From Betaproteobacteria bacterium UBA6910 (GTDB lineage Bacteria; Pseudomonadota; Gammaproteobacteria; Burkholderiales; UBA6910), in NCBI GenBank assembly GCA_002451065.1, contig DKBC01000106.1, positions 1 through 15,715 of the forward strand: a stretch of 15,715 bases of DNA. The letters are read 5' to 3'. A program made the translations under genes and the position numbers. Positions 1 through 7,082 of this stretch are shown here, piece by piece; position 1 is the stretch's first letter, and every line of letters starts with the position of its first letter. A model generated the notes under the pieces. The model worked only from the letters and a program-made list of their open reading frames with translations. It made no database searches and had not been told where the DNA came from.

Positions 1-1983
1 CACAAGAAGATGGGCATCACCGCCCGCGGCGCCTGGGAGTCGGCCAAACGCCACTTCCGGGAGATGGGGAAAGACATCCAGACCCAGGACTTCACGGTGG
101 CCGGGATCGGGGACATGTCGGGCGATGTATTCGGAAACGGCATGCTGCTGTCCCGGCACATCCGCCTGGTGGCTGCTTTCGACCACCGGCATGTCTTCCT
201 CGATCCGGACCCCGATCCCGAGACCAGTTTCCGGGAGCGGGAGCGGGTGTTCGCGCTGCCGCGCTCCAGCTGGGCGGACTACAATACCAAACTCATCTCA
301 AAGGGGGGCGGCGTCTGGCCCCGCTCGGCCAAGTCCATCGCGCTCTCACCGGAGGTTCGGCGCGTCCTGGCGGTGGACGCCCAGAAGCTCACGCCGGCGG
401 ATCTGATTCGCGCCATCCTGAAGGCGCCGGTGGACCTGCTCTACAACGGCGGCATCGGAACCTACGTCAAGGCGAGCAGCGAGAACCATGCGGAGGTGGG
501 TGACCGGACCAACGATCCGGTACGCGTGGATGGCCGCGAGCTGCGCTGCAAGGTGGTGGCCGAAGGCGGGAACCTGGGCCTGACCCAGCTCGGACGCATC
601 GAGTTTGCCCTGGCTGGGGGGCGCGTCAACACCGATGCCATCGACAATTCCGCGGGCGTGGATTGTTCCGACCACGAGGTCAATATCAAGATCCTGCTCG
701 ATGCGGTGGTGGCGGACGGCGAACTGACGGTCAAGCAGCGCAACCAGTTGCTGGCCGACATGACCGAGGAGGTGGCGGAGCTGGTGCTGAGGGACAACTA
801 TTTCCAGAACCAGTCGCTGTTCGTGACCGGGGCACGGGGCCCGCTGCTGCTGGATGCCCAGGTCCGCTTCATCCGTTTCCTGGAGAAGAGCGGCCGGCTG
901 AACCGCGCCATCGAGTTCCTGCCGGACGAGGAGGAAATCGCGGATCGGCGGCACCAGGGGCTCGGGCTCACGACGCCGGAGCGCTCCGTGCTGCTCGCCT
1001 ACAGCAAGATCTGGGTCTACCAGGAGCTGTTGGAGTGTGACGTCCCCGACGATGCGTACATCTCAACCGCACTGGAACGCTACTTCCCGGCTCCACTGCG
1101 GGAAAGATTTCGAGAGCAGATGCGCCGCCATCCCCTGCGGCGCGAGATCGTGGCCACCTATGCCACCAACAGCATGATGAACCGGGTGGGCAGCACCTTT
1201 GTTCACCGCATGCAGGAGGAGGCGGGCGCGGCGCCCCCGGCGGTGGTGAAGGCGTATCTGGCGACGCGGGAGGTCTTCGGGCTGGTGGATTTTTGGAGAG
1301 GCGTCGAAGCCCTGGACAATGCGGTTCCCGCCGAGGTGCAGGCCAGGATGCTGATCGAAGCAGGCCGTCTGGTGGTGCGCGGGACGCTATGGTTTCTGAG
1401 GGAGCAGCAGCACCTTGCCGACCTCGCTGCGTCCATCGCCGGGTTGAGTCAGGTGCGGACCACGGTGGCGCGCCTCCTCTGGGAAAGCGTGGGAGACAAG
1501 GAGCGTGCCGCCCAGGAGCGCGAGGCGGGGGGAATGGTGGAAAAAGGCGTGCCGGAGGCGCTGGCGCGGGAGACGGCATCCTTCGATCTGCTCTACGCTG
1601 CGCTGGATATCGCTGCAATTGCCGCCGCCAGCGGGCGCACGGCGGAGCAGGTGTGCCGCGTCTTCTTCGCGCTGGGGAGCCGGCTGGAGTTCCCCTGGCT
1701 GCGGCAGCAGATCGGAACCTTGCCCTCGGATACGGTGTGGCAAAGCCGGGCGCGGGCGGCGCTCAGGGATGATCTCTCGGCTCTGCAGCGCCAACTCGTT
1801 GCGGGCGCGCTGCAGAATGAGCCCGCTTTGGCGGAGGCAGGCGAGGTTATCGCGCACTGGGAGTCCCGCAACGGTTCCCGCCTGGACCGCGTGAAGCAGG
1901 TCGTGAGCGACCTCCAGGCCGGCGGGGCGCTGGACCTCTCCATGCTCTCCGTCGCGCTGAGGGAGTTGCGGATATTGTGCTGA
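1..1983 (+). CDS. gdhB: NAD-specific glutamate dehydrogenase, large type (C-terminal part, 5' truncated)
   Basis: This gene encodes the large (about 1,600-residue in the family) NAD-dependent glutamate dehydrogenase, a cytoplasmic enzyme that deaminates glutamate to 2-oxoglutarate and ammonium. The reading frame is open from base 1, so the first codons seen (His-Lys-Lys-Met) are internal and the true start lies outside the window; 660 residues are visible. Near the left edge is the family's ITARGAWES segment, then a dinucleotide-binding loop GIGDMSGDVFGNG (residues about 37-49 of the visible part). Further on come AEGGNLGLTQLGRIEFA and the block NTDAIDNSAGVDCSDHEVN, which are hallmarks of this enzyme class. 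The remaining 400 or so residues are the helical C-terminal region typical of the large form. The gene ends with TGA 3 bp before the convergent acetyltransferase gene; no terminator fits between them. Family assignment is near certain; the symbol follows Pseudomonas usage. Confidence 0.96.
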   Translation, partial: HKKMGITARGAWESAKRHFREMGKDIQTQDFTVAGIGDMSGDVFGNGMLLSRHIRLVAAFDHRHVFLDPDPDPETSFRERERVFALPRSSWADYNTKLISKGGGVWPRSAKSIALSPEVRRVLAVDAQKLTPADLIRAILKAPVDLLYNGGIGTYVKASSENHAEVGDRTNDPVRVDGRELRCKVVAEGGNLGLTQLGRIEFALAGGRVNTDAIDNSAGVDCSDHEVNIKILLDAVVADGELTVKQRNQLLADMTEEVAELVLRDNYFQNQSLFVTGARGPLLLDAQVRFIRFLEKSGRLNRAIEFLPDEEEIADRRHQGLGLTTPERSVLLAYSKIWVYQELLECDVPDDAYISTALERYFPAPLRERFREQMRRHPLRREIVATYATNSMMNRVGSTFVHRMQEEAGAAPPAVVKAYLATREVFGLVDFWRGVEALDNAVPAEVQARMLIEAGRLVVRGTLWFLREQQHLADLAASIAGLSQVRTTVARLLWESVGDKERAAQEREAGGMVEKGVPEALARETASFDLLYAALDIAAIAAASGRTAEQVCRVFFALGSRLEFPWLRQQIGTLPSDTVWQSRARAALRDDLSALQRQLVAGALQNEPALAEAGEVIAHWESRNGSRLDRVKQVVSDLQAGGALDLSMLSVALRELRILC

Positions 1984-1986
1984 CGT

Positions 1987-2514
1987 TCAGAGTCGCAGCA
2001 CTATGCGCCGGGTTCCGGGCTCATCGGGCTCGCGACGGATCTCGAATCCCAGCTGCCGGGCGAACTTCAGCATCTTGTGGTTGTCCGTGAGCACCAGCCC
2101 CTCCATGGTCTTGAAGCCCCGGGCCCGGGCGAAATCGATGAGCGCCGCCATCAGGAGCCCCGCCAATCCCGTGCCCTGGAATTCATCATCCACGGCGACG
2201 GCAAACTCGCAGGAGTCGCCCCCCGGCGGGGCCACGTAGCGCGCCACCGCCACTTCCCTTTCGCCTCCCCCGCCTTCCGCCGTGGCAATCAATGCCATGT
2301 GCCGGTCGTAATCAATCTCGGTGAAATATTTCAGCTTGTCCGGCGAGAGCTCCCGCATTTGCTCCATGAACCGGTAATAGCGGGAATTCTGGGAGAGGCC
2401 GCGCACAAAACTCTGCTCGATGCCCTTGTCCTCGGCCCGGATGGGTCTGATGGTCACGGTGGCCCCTCCCAAGAGATGCCGCTTTCGGACCAAGCTTGCA
2501 GGATAGTCGGACAT
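1987..2514 (-). CDS. GNAT-family N-acetyltransferase, stand-alone Pat-like domain
   Basis: A 175-residue cytoplasmic acetyltransferase of the GNAT superfamily, which transfers an acetyl group from acetyl-CoA to an amine. The acetyl-CoA pyrophosphate-binding motif A is visible as EFQGTGLAGLLM (Q-x-x-G-x-A type), followed by a helix and the C-terminal segment NHKMLKFARQLGF, typical of motif B. The N-terminal part (TIRPIRAEDK, SRYYRF, EIDYDRHMAL) resembles the GNAT domain at the C-terminus of Pat/PatZ protein lysine acetyltransferases, but the acyl-CoA-synthetase-like part of those fusions is absent. The start was set at the ATG at 2514-2512, preceded by AGGAG; the frame stays open further upstream but would overlap the preceding gene. 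It is the last gene of the minus-strand run, 46 bp after the YceI gene. A protein lysine acetyltransferase role is inference; a small-molecule substrate is equally possible. Confidence 0.88.
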   Translation of the reverse strand: MSDYPASLVRKRHLLGGATVTIRPIRAEDKGIEQSFVRGLSQNSRYYRFMEQMRELSPDKLKYFTEIDYDRHMALIATAEGGGGEREVAVARYVAPPGGDSCEFAVAVDDEFQGTGLAGLLMAALIDFARARGFKTMEGLVLTDNHKMLKFARQLGFEIRREPDEPGTRRIVLRL

Positions 2515-2560
2515 TGTTGTTATCGGCTCTCCTGGCGCCGGGGCAACGCAAACGAACGAG

Positions 2561-3130
2561 CTAATTCCTGACGGCCTCAACCTGGATCAGTAGCTTTACC
2601 TCGTCACCCACCGCCGGAATGTGCCGAGTCATGCCGAAGTCGGAGCGCTTCAGGGTTGCGGTCACGTCCGCGCCGCACACCTCCTTCTTGCTAATGGGGT
2701 GGGTGCCGCAATGGAAGCTCGCTACTTCTAGGGAAATGGGGCGTGCCACCCCGAGCAAGGTAAGCTCTCCCTGCACCCGGGACAGGCGGTCCCCCGTGAA
2801 CTCCAGACCGGTGGAGCGAAAATAGATGTAACGGTGCGTGGCGGTGTCAAAGAAGGTTTCGGAACGCAGGATGGCTTCCAGCTGGGCGTCGCCGGTGTCC
2901 ACGGACTCCGGGTCGATCTGGATCTGCACCCAGCCTCGCCGCGCGGCTATGTCGAGGCTGATTTCACCCTCCGTTCGATTAAAGCGTCCCCGCTGGGTGG
3001 AAAGGCCGAGGTGGCTTACTTCGAAGCTGGGAAAGGTGTGGCGGGGGTCCACGGCGTAGGTGTCCGCGCCCGCCGAGGCCGCTGCCGTGCCGAGCAGGAT
3101 GGCTGCCAAGAAGGCGCGGACCCGGTCCAT
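2561..3130 (-). CDS. YceI-family periplasmic protein, copy 1
   Basis: A 189-residue secreted protein of the YceI family, a lipocalin-like barrel that in characterised members binds a polyisoprenoid or isoprenoid quinone. An N-terminal signal peptide (hydrophobic stretch at residues 6-20, cleavage probably near ASAGA-D) is followed by the family opening YAVDPRHTFPSFEVSHLG and the STQRGRFN segment. A cysteine pair frames the segment CGTHPISKKEVCGAD, followed by LKRSDFGMT. It is closely similar throughout to the next gene upstream (3144-3707), so the two are tandem duplicates. Its ATG lies only 13 bp after the stop of that gene and has no convincing Shine-Dalgarno sequence, which suggests translational coupling. 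The ligand and exact role are unknown. Confidence 0.93.
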   Translation of the reverse strand: MDRVRAFLAAILLGTAAASAGADTYAVDPRHTFPSFEVSHLGLSTQRGRFNRTEGEISLDIAARRGWVQIQIDPESVDTGDAQLEAILRSETFFDTATHRYIYFRSTGLEFTGDRLSRVQGELTLLGVARPISLEVASFHCGTHPISKKEVCGADVTATLKRSDFGMTRHIPAVGDEVKLLIQVEAVRN

Positions 3131-3143
3131 GGCAGAGTACCGG

Positions 3144-3707
3144 TCAGTCCTTGAAGGCTTCCACCTGGATCTTGAGCATGACCTCGTCGCTCACGCCCGG
3201 CACGTACTTGGTCATCCCGAACTCGGAGCGCTTGAGCGTCGCGCTGGCATCGGCGCCGCACACGTTCTTCTTGTTGATGGGGTGCACCCCGCAGTTGAAG
3301 GCGTGGATGGTAAGGGTCAGCGGCCTGGTGACTCCCAGCATGGTGAAATCACCCGACACGCTGGCCGGCTTGTCGCCGCTGAACGTCATGCTCCTGGACT
3401 TGAAAGCCAGGGTCGGGTACTTCGCCACGTTGAAGAAATCCTCCCCAACGAGGTGCTCCTCCAGCTTGTCGAGGCCGGTGTCCACCGAGCCGGCGTCAAT
3501 CTCGACCTCCACCGATCCGGTTTTTGCCTCCCGGTCGAGAGTGACCTTGCCGGTGGTCTTGTTGAAACGGCCGCGCTGGGTGGAGAAGCCCAGGTGATTC
3601 ACTTCGAAGCTGGGGAAGGTATGGCGCGAGTCCAGCGAGTAGGACTCCGGGGCCGCCAGGGCGGGAAACGCGGCGGCCGCAGCCAGGGCGGCGAGGATTG
3701 TTTTCAT
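3144..3707 (-). CDS. YceI-family periplasmic protein, copy 2
   Basis: A secreted YceI-family protein (187 residues from the ATG at 3707). It begins with a signal peptide rich in alanine and leucine (residues 2-18, likely cleavage after PALA-A), followed by YSLDSRHTFPSFEVNHLG, STQRGRFN and, near the C-terminus, the two-cysteine segment CGVHPINKKNVCGAD and LKRSEFGMT. These match copy 1 closely and indicate a duplication. A GTG at 3710 in the same frame could also serve as the start: AAGGAG lies 6 bases before the GTG and 9 before the ATG. It is the middle gene of three YceI genes downstream of cytochrome b561, 48 bp after the preceding gene. Family members bind long isoprenoid lipids in the periplasm; a role in quinone handling with the nearby b561 is inference. 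Confidence 0.94.
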   Translation of the reverse strand: MKTILAALAAAAAFPALAAPESYSLDSRHTFPSFEVNHLGFSTQRGRFNKTTGKVTLDREAKTGSVEVEIDAGSVDTGLDKLEEHLVGEDFFNVAKYPTLAFKSRSMTFSGDKPASVSGDFTMLGVTRPLTLTIHAFNCGVHPINKKNVCGADASATLKRSEFGMTKYVPGVSDEVMLKIQVEAFKD

Positions 3708-3755
3708 CACTGCGTGCTCCTTTCTTTGGTCATGGAATAACAGGGATTGTCCGGC

Positions 3756-4325
3756 TCATTTCGCGGCGGGCGCCGCCGTCACCTTGAACCGGACCTGGAC
3801 TTCGTCCGCCACGGTGTCCACGTCGGACCAGGGACCCTCGCCGATGGCGAATTGGAGGCGCAGGAGGGTGAAGGCCCCCTCCAGCACCGCGTTCTGCCCC
3901 TCCTGGCGAAACGTGACCGGCGCCGCGATGTCCCGGGTTCGGCCCTTGATGGTCAGTTTTCCCGAGACCTCGTAGCGGTTCTCGGAAAGCGCCTTCGCGG
4001 AGGTCGAGACGAAGTGCGCCTTCGGGAAATTCTTGATGTCGAACCAGCCCTTGGTCCTGGCCTCGGCGTTGGCTTCCTCGCTGCCGGTGTCGATGGCGCC
4101 CAAATCCACGGTGATCTCGGCCGTGCTGGCCTCTGGCTTCGCCGGGTCGAACGCGAGTTTGACCTCGAAGCGTGGAAACCGGCCTTCCACCGGGACGCCC
4201 ATCTGGCGCGACACGAAGCGGATTTCGCTTTTTTCCGGGAGCACCTTCTGGAACTCCACGGCCCACACGCTGCCGGCGGCGCACATCATGGCGAGGGCCG
4301 TCCCCAACGGCACAGCAACGGTCAT
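3756..4325 (-). CDS. YceI-family periplasmic protein, divergent copy 3
   Basis: A 189-residue YceI-family protein with a signal peptide (hydrophobic residues about 2-21, cleavage near SVWA-V). The mature part shows the family pattern: EKSEIRFVSRQMGVPVEGRF near the start, LGAIDTGSEEAN, WFDIKNFPKAHF, and a C-terminal GEGPWSDVDTVADEVQVRF. It belongs to a different subgroup from the two copies that follow it: the mature protein has no cysteine and lacks the CG-HPI-KK-VCGAD segment. Its ATG (4325-4323) overlaps the TGA of cytochrome b561 in an ATGA junction, and GAGGAG lies 7 bases upstream, so the two genes are translationally coupled. Pairing of a YceI protein with a b561-type cytochrome recurs in proteobacteria and supports a shared membrane-periplasm function. 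Confidence 0.92.
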   Translation of the reverse strand: MTVAVPLGTALAMMCAAGSVWAVEFQKVLPEKSEIRFVSRQMGVPVEGRFPRFEVKLAFDPAKPEASTAEITVDLGAIDTGSEEANAEARTKGWFDIKNFPKAHFVSTSAKALSENRYEVSGKLTIKGRTRDIAAPVTFRQEGQNAVLEGAFTLLRLQFAIGEGPWSDVDTVADEVQVRFKVTAAPAAK

Positions 4326-4885
4326 GTTGAATCTCCTCTCTTCAGCCAAGGGATCATCCGGGAGAGAACCTGATCCCGGTCCAGGAAGTAGTGCTTGAGG
4401 GCAGCGCCCGCGTGCAGCAGGATCACGCCTCCGAGAGTGAAGGTGAGCATCATGTGAATGAAGCGCAGGAAATCCGCGAGGATCTTATCCTTGTCCAGGA
4501 GGTCCGGCAACGGAATGATGCCGAGATACACGGTCTGGAACCCCTCCGCCGAACTGAAAAGCCATCCCGAGAGCGGTGCCGCGATCAGCAGCAGATAGAG
4601 GAGCCCATGGGCGGCTCCGGCGACCGTGCGCTCCCAACGCGGCATGGAGGCGGGGAGTGGCGGCGGCGGGCGCAGGATGCGCCAGCCGATCCGGAGCCAC
4701 ATGAGCAGGAAGACGCTGACGCCGATCCACTTGTGATAGGAATAGAGCTTGAGCTTGAGGGGGGAAAGGCTCAAGCCGACCATGTACAGTCCGAGGGGGA
4801 AGGTGCAGATCACCAGGACCGCGACGGCCCAGTGCAGGCCTACCGCCCCCCAGTTGTAGCGCGCATTGCCGGGTTGAGTGCTCAT
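4322..4885 (-). CDS. Cytochrome b561 family membrane protein
   Basis: A 187-residue inner-membrane di-heme b-type cytochrome of the prokaryotic b561 family, which passes electrons between the quinone pool and periplasmic partners. Four hydrophobic segments are visible (about residues 14-38, 52-70, 90-110 and 143-163). Histidines suited to heme ligation occur at the ends of these: H18 in LHWAVA, H51 in SYHKW, and H144 and H158 in the last helix; H93 and H165 lie nearby. The start was placed at ATG 4885, which directly precedes the typical opening RYNWGAVGLHW. Its Shine-Dalgarno sequence is weak, so an upstream start in the same frame cannot be excluded. It lies 72 bp after the GIDE-type gene and overlaps the YceI gene after it by an ATGA junction. 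The partner and the direction of electron flow are not shown by the sequence. Confidence 0.93.
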   Translation of the reverse strand: MSTQPGNARYNWGAVGLHWAVAVLVICTFPLGLYMVGLSLSPLKLKLYSYHKWIGVSVFLLMWLRIGWRILRPPPPLPASMPRWERTVAGAAHGLLYLLLIAAPLSGWLFSSAEGFQTVYLGIIPLPDLLDKDKILADFLRFIHMMLTFTLGGVILLHAGAALKHYFLDRDQVLSRMIPWLKRGDST

Positions 4886-4957
4886 ACCATGGCTTCGGCA
4901 GCCGAATTCTCCCGGGGTTCGCGGCCCGAGGCGGTGCCGGCTGGGCCTCACGCGCTC

Positions 4958-5863
4958 CTAGATGACGGCCCCGGACCAGAAATACGCCATGCCCGTGCTG
5001 GCCGCCAGGATTATAGAAAGGTGCACCAGCCCCCAGATCCGATGGCGGCGCGAAAGCTTGTCCGGGTCGAGGTTGGCCACCAGGTAGAGGCGGCCGTCCT
5101 TCGGGGCGCGCATGATGTGGATGGCGCTGGTGAGCTGCCGGATTTGATCGTGCTGGCGCAAAACCTGGCGCCGCGCTTCGGCGCGCGCCAGAGACCACTC
5201 CCGCAGGTCGATCTCCCCGTCCAGATTGAGGTCGAAACGCTCCAGCAGCCGTGGCCGGTCTTGTTTCCATTCGGCCAGCAAGGCGCCGACATCCCGGCTT
5301 TGGCTGAGAGGCGCGGTGGCCGTGTTGAGGGTTGAGAAGTCGCCAATGGCGTAGAGGGGATCCCCCGGGAGCAGGACCCACTCGGTGTAGCGGTAATCGC
5401 CCCGGGTCCAGCGATCCCGGTGGCGGGTGTGGATCTCGGCGCCGTCGGGGTCGATGACGCAGTCTCCGCTCTCGTCGCGCAGGAGAAAGGTGTCGCCGCT
5501 GGCGCCGGCGTCCATGCGTTCCCACTTGTCGTCACTTCCCTTGCGTTCGACCACGTAGCGGTACCAGATGCAGGGCAGGGCGGTGAGCTTGGACCGGGGC
5601 TGGGAGCCGGGCGCATACTCGGCCGTCCCCTGCAGTTCCACATAGCCCTGGGCCGCGGACGCGACCCGGGAAGTGGGGGTGTCGCCGATCAGCCGGTGAC
5701 GGCGGAAATTGCCGCGCCAGGCGAAAAAGCTGATCAGGGCTACCGCGCCCAGGACTCCCAGCCATACGTTGCGGTTTCCGATCTGGAACGCGACCAGGAG
5801 CAGTAAAACGTGGGCGCCGGAGGTGAGGGCGTTGAGGTAGCTCTCCCGGAAAGGGGACGTCAT
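4958..5863 (-). CDS. GIDE/MULAN-type membrane protein with an EF-hand loop
   Basis: A 301-residue membrane protein with two hydrophobic segments near the N-terminus (about residues 15-28 and 33-49) and one near the C-terminus (about 276-297). This is the layout of the GIDE (MULAN/E3-ligase-like) domain found in bacterial proteins often annotated as E3 ubiquitin ligases. Domain signatures include PCIWYRYVVERK, DKWERMDAG and the short acidic stretch DTFLLRDESGDCVIDPDGAEI split around its centre by Gly. No RING finger is present, so ubiquitin ligase activity is not implied. Residues 211-222 read DLNLDGEIDLRE, a complete EF-hand calcium loop with acidic or Asn/Glu ligands at positions 1, 3, 5, 7, 9 and 12. 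The gene follows lemA by 58 bp; LemA and GIDE proteins frequently neighbour each other. No clear Shine-Dalgarno sequence precedes the ATG. The biochemical function is unknown. Confidence 0.82.
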   Translation of the reverse strand: MTSPFRESYLNALTSGAHVLLLLVAFQIGNRNVWLGVLGAVALISFFAWRGNFRRHRLIGDTPTSRVASAAQGYVELQGTAEYAPGSQPRSKLTALPCIWYRYVVERKGSDDKWERMDAGASGDTFLLRDESGDCVIDPDGAEIHTRHRDRWTRGDYRYTEWVLLPGDPLYAIGDFSTLNTATAPLSQSRDVGALLAEWKQDRPRLLERFDLNLDGEIDLREWSLARAEARRQVLRQHDQIRQLTSAIHIMRAPKDGRLYLVANLDPDKLSRRHRIWGLVHLSIILAASTGMAYFWSGAVI

Positions 5864-5921
5864 GGCGGTCCAGGTGGCCCGGGCTCGGACAGCCAGGCAG
5901 GGGATGAGGGCCCGGAAGCAG

Positions 5922-6494
5922 TCAGGCGAACAGGGTCTTCACATCCACGTCGCTTTTTTCTTCCGCCTGAAACTCCAGCAATTGAAACGGCTTGAAGCTG
6001 AACATTCCGGCAACGATGGTATCCGGGAACTGCTCGATGCGGATGTTGTTGACATTGACGCTCTCGTTGTAGAACTCCCGCCGGTCCGCGATGGAATTCT
6101 CCAGCCCGGTGATGCGGGCCTGGAGGTGCTGAAAGGTTTCGTTGGTCTTGAGGTCGGGATAGGCTTCGGCGACGGCGAACAGGTTGCCGAGACCCAGGCG
6201 CAGGGCGCCCTCGGCCTGGCCCAGCGCCCCAATATCCTGGGACTCCCGCGCGGCCTGGACTCGCGCCCTGGCCTGCATCACCCGCTCCAGGGTCTCCTGC
6301 TCGAATTTCATGTATTGCTTGCAGGTTTCCACCAGCTTCGGGAGTTCCTCGTGGCGCTGCTTCAGCAGGACGTCGATGTTCGACCAGGCCTTGGCAACGT
6401 TGTGTTTGAGCATGACCAGGTGATTGAAAATCATGATGCCGTAGATCACCAGGATCGCCAGCAGACCGAGCACCACCAAGGAAAATATGCCCAT
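5922..6494 (-). CDS. lemA: LemA family protein
   Basis: A 190-residue LemA-family protein. It has one N-terminal membrane segment (residues about 4-24, VVLGLLAILVIYGIMIFNH) and then a long helical domain carrying the family signatures: VAKAWSNIDVLLKQRHEELPKLVETC, the alanine-rich RVMQARARVQAA helix, FAVAEAYPDLKTNETF and YNESVNVNN. LemA proteins are anchored in the inner membrane with a helical bundle outside it; the molecular role is unknown in most bacteria. The ATG at 6494 is preceded by GGGAGG at a good distance. It is the first gene of the minus-strand run and is followed by the GIDE-type gene 58 bp on. Family assignment is firm; function is not. Confidence 0.96.
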   Translation of the reverse strand: MGIFSLVVLGLLAILVIYGIMIFNHLVMLKHNVAKAWSNIDVLLKQRHEELPKLVETCKQYMKFEQETLERVMQARARVQAARESQDIGALGQAEGALRLGLGNLFAVAEAYPDLKTNETFQHLQARITGLENSIADRREFYNESVNVNNIRIEQFPDTIVAGMFSFKPFQLLEFQAEEKSDVDVKTLFA

Positions 6495-6695
6495 GACCTC
6501 CCTCCCGGGGTAATTATTTTGGCGCTACAAGTATAACCGAGGACGCGCGCAGAATGACGCTGGAGTGCGCAGCACTTGAGGTCGCCAGGCTGGACGCGAG
6601 GGGCTGCGTAAACGTAAAGTATGGCCAAGTGCACAGGTCGCTTCTCCCCTGTGCGAAAGATGTCCTCATGGCCTCGTGATCGGGAAGGAATGGAA
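6495..6695. promoter_or_regulatory. Divergent intergenic region between lemA and the surface-antigen-like gene
   Basis: About 200 bp separate two divergently transcribed genes, so promoters for both must lie here or very near. On the minus strand a TATACT hexamer (complement of 6530-6535) sits 36 bp before the lemA start and is a plausible -10 element, but I find no good -35 at the right spacing. No clear sigma-70 pair is visible for the plus-strand gene. No tRNA or other RNA gene is seen. Confidence 0.35.
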
Positions 6696-7082
6696 ATGAG
6701 CCTGCGTGTGCCGAATTTGACAATCTTCGTGTATGGGCTGGGGCTTGCCCTGGCCGGCAATGTTTTGGCCCAGCCGATTCCGATCTGGGCGGGGGCACCC
6801 ATTACCCACATGAACCGGGACGACATCGAGCTGTTCAGCGATGCGCTGGGAAAGACGCTGGCCGACAGCGAGGACGGGAAGGTATCCGAGTGGGAGAATC
6901 CCGCGACCCGCGCCAATGGCAGCGTGAAGGCTGTCAGGACGTTTAAGGATGGAGACGCCCATTGCCGGGATGTCTTCCTGGAAAACTTTGCGAAAGGCAG
7001 GCGGGAGAGGGGAACCTATCCGTTCTGCCAGGGGGCCGACGGCGAGTGGCGATTTTCACCCGGGGCGGGCGTCAAGAAATGA
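6696..7082 (+). CDS. Secreted protein with a surface-antigen (RT0821/Lpp0805-like) C-terminal domain
   Basis: A 128-residue exported protein. Residues 1-25 form a signal peptide ending in NVLA-Q. The rest resembles the C-terminal domain of the RT0821/Lpp0805 or 17 kDa surface antigen families: a helix (DDIELFSDALGKTLAD), then WENPATRANGSVKAVRTF, and a pair of cysteines at C90 (HCRD) and C111 (PFCQ) positioned to form a disulfide, ending in DGEWRF. Family proteins usually carry a glycine-zipper segment before this domain; none is seen here. The start chosen is ATG 6696, with AAGGA six bases upstream; an ATG at 6690 overlaps that site and is less likely. The stop overlaps the start of the next gene (ATGA), implying co-translation. 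The family call rests on pattern recognition and is moderately sure. Confidence 0.75.
   Translation: MSLRVPNLTIFVYGLGLALAGNVLAQPIPIWAGAPITHMNRDDIELFSDALGKTLADSEDGKVSEWENPATRANGSVKAVRTFKDGDAHCRDVFLENFAKGRRERGTYPFCQGADGEWRFSPGAGVKK

Noticed and set aside
3060..3740. Plus-strand open frame of 226 codons opposite the YceI genes
   Set aside because: It is antisense to YceI copy 2, and its product has no recognisable domain or export signal.
4391..5335. Long plus-strand open frame (314 codons) opposite cytochrome b561 and the GIDE-type gene
   Set aside because: It lies wholly antisense to two genes with clear domain signatures, has low-complexity charged composition typical of GC-rich antisense frames, and has no ribosome binding site.
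4485..5525. Minus-strand open frame of 346 codons overlapping the GIDE-type and b561 genes in another frame
   Set aside because: It is an arginine-, proline- and histidine-rich shadow frame. The competing frame shows the GIDE domain, EF-hand loop and b561 histidines.
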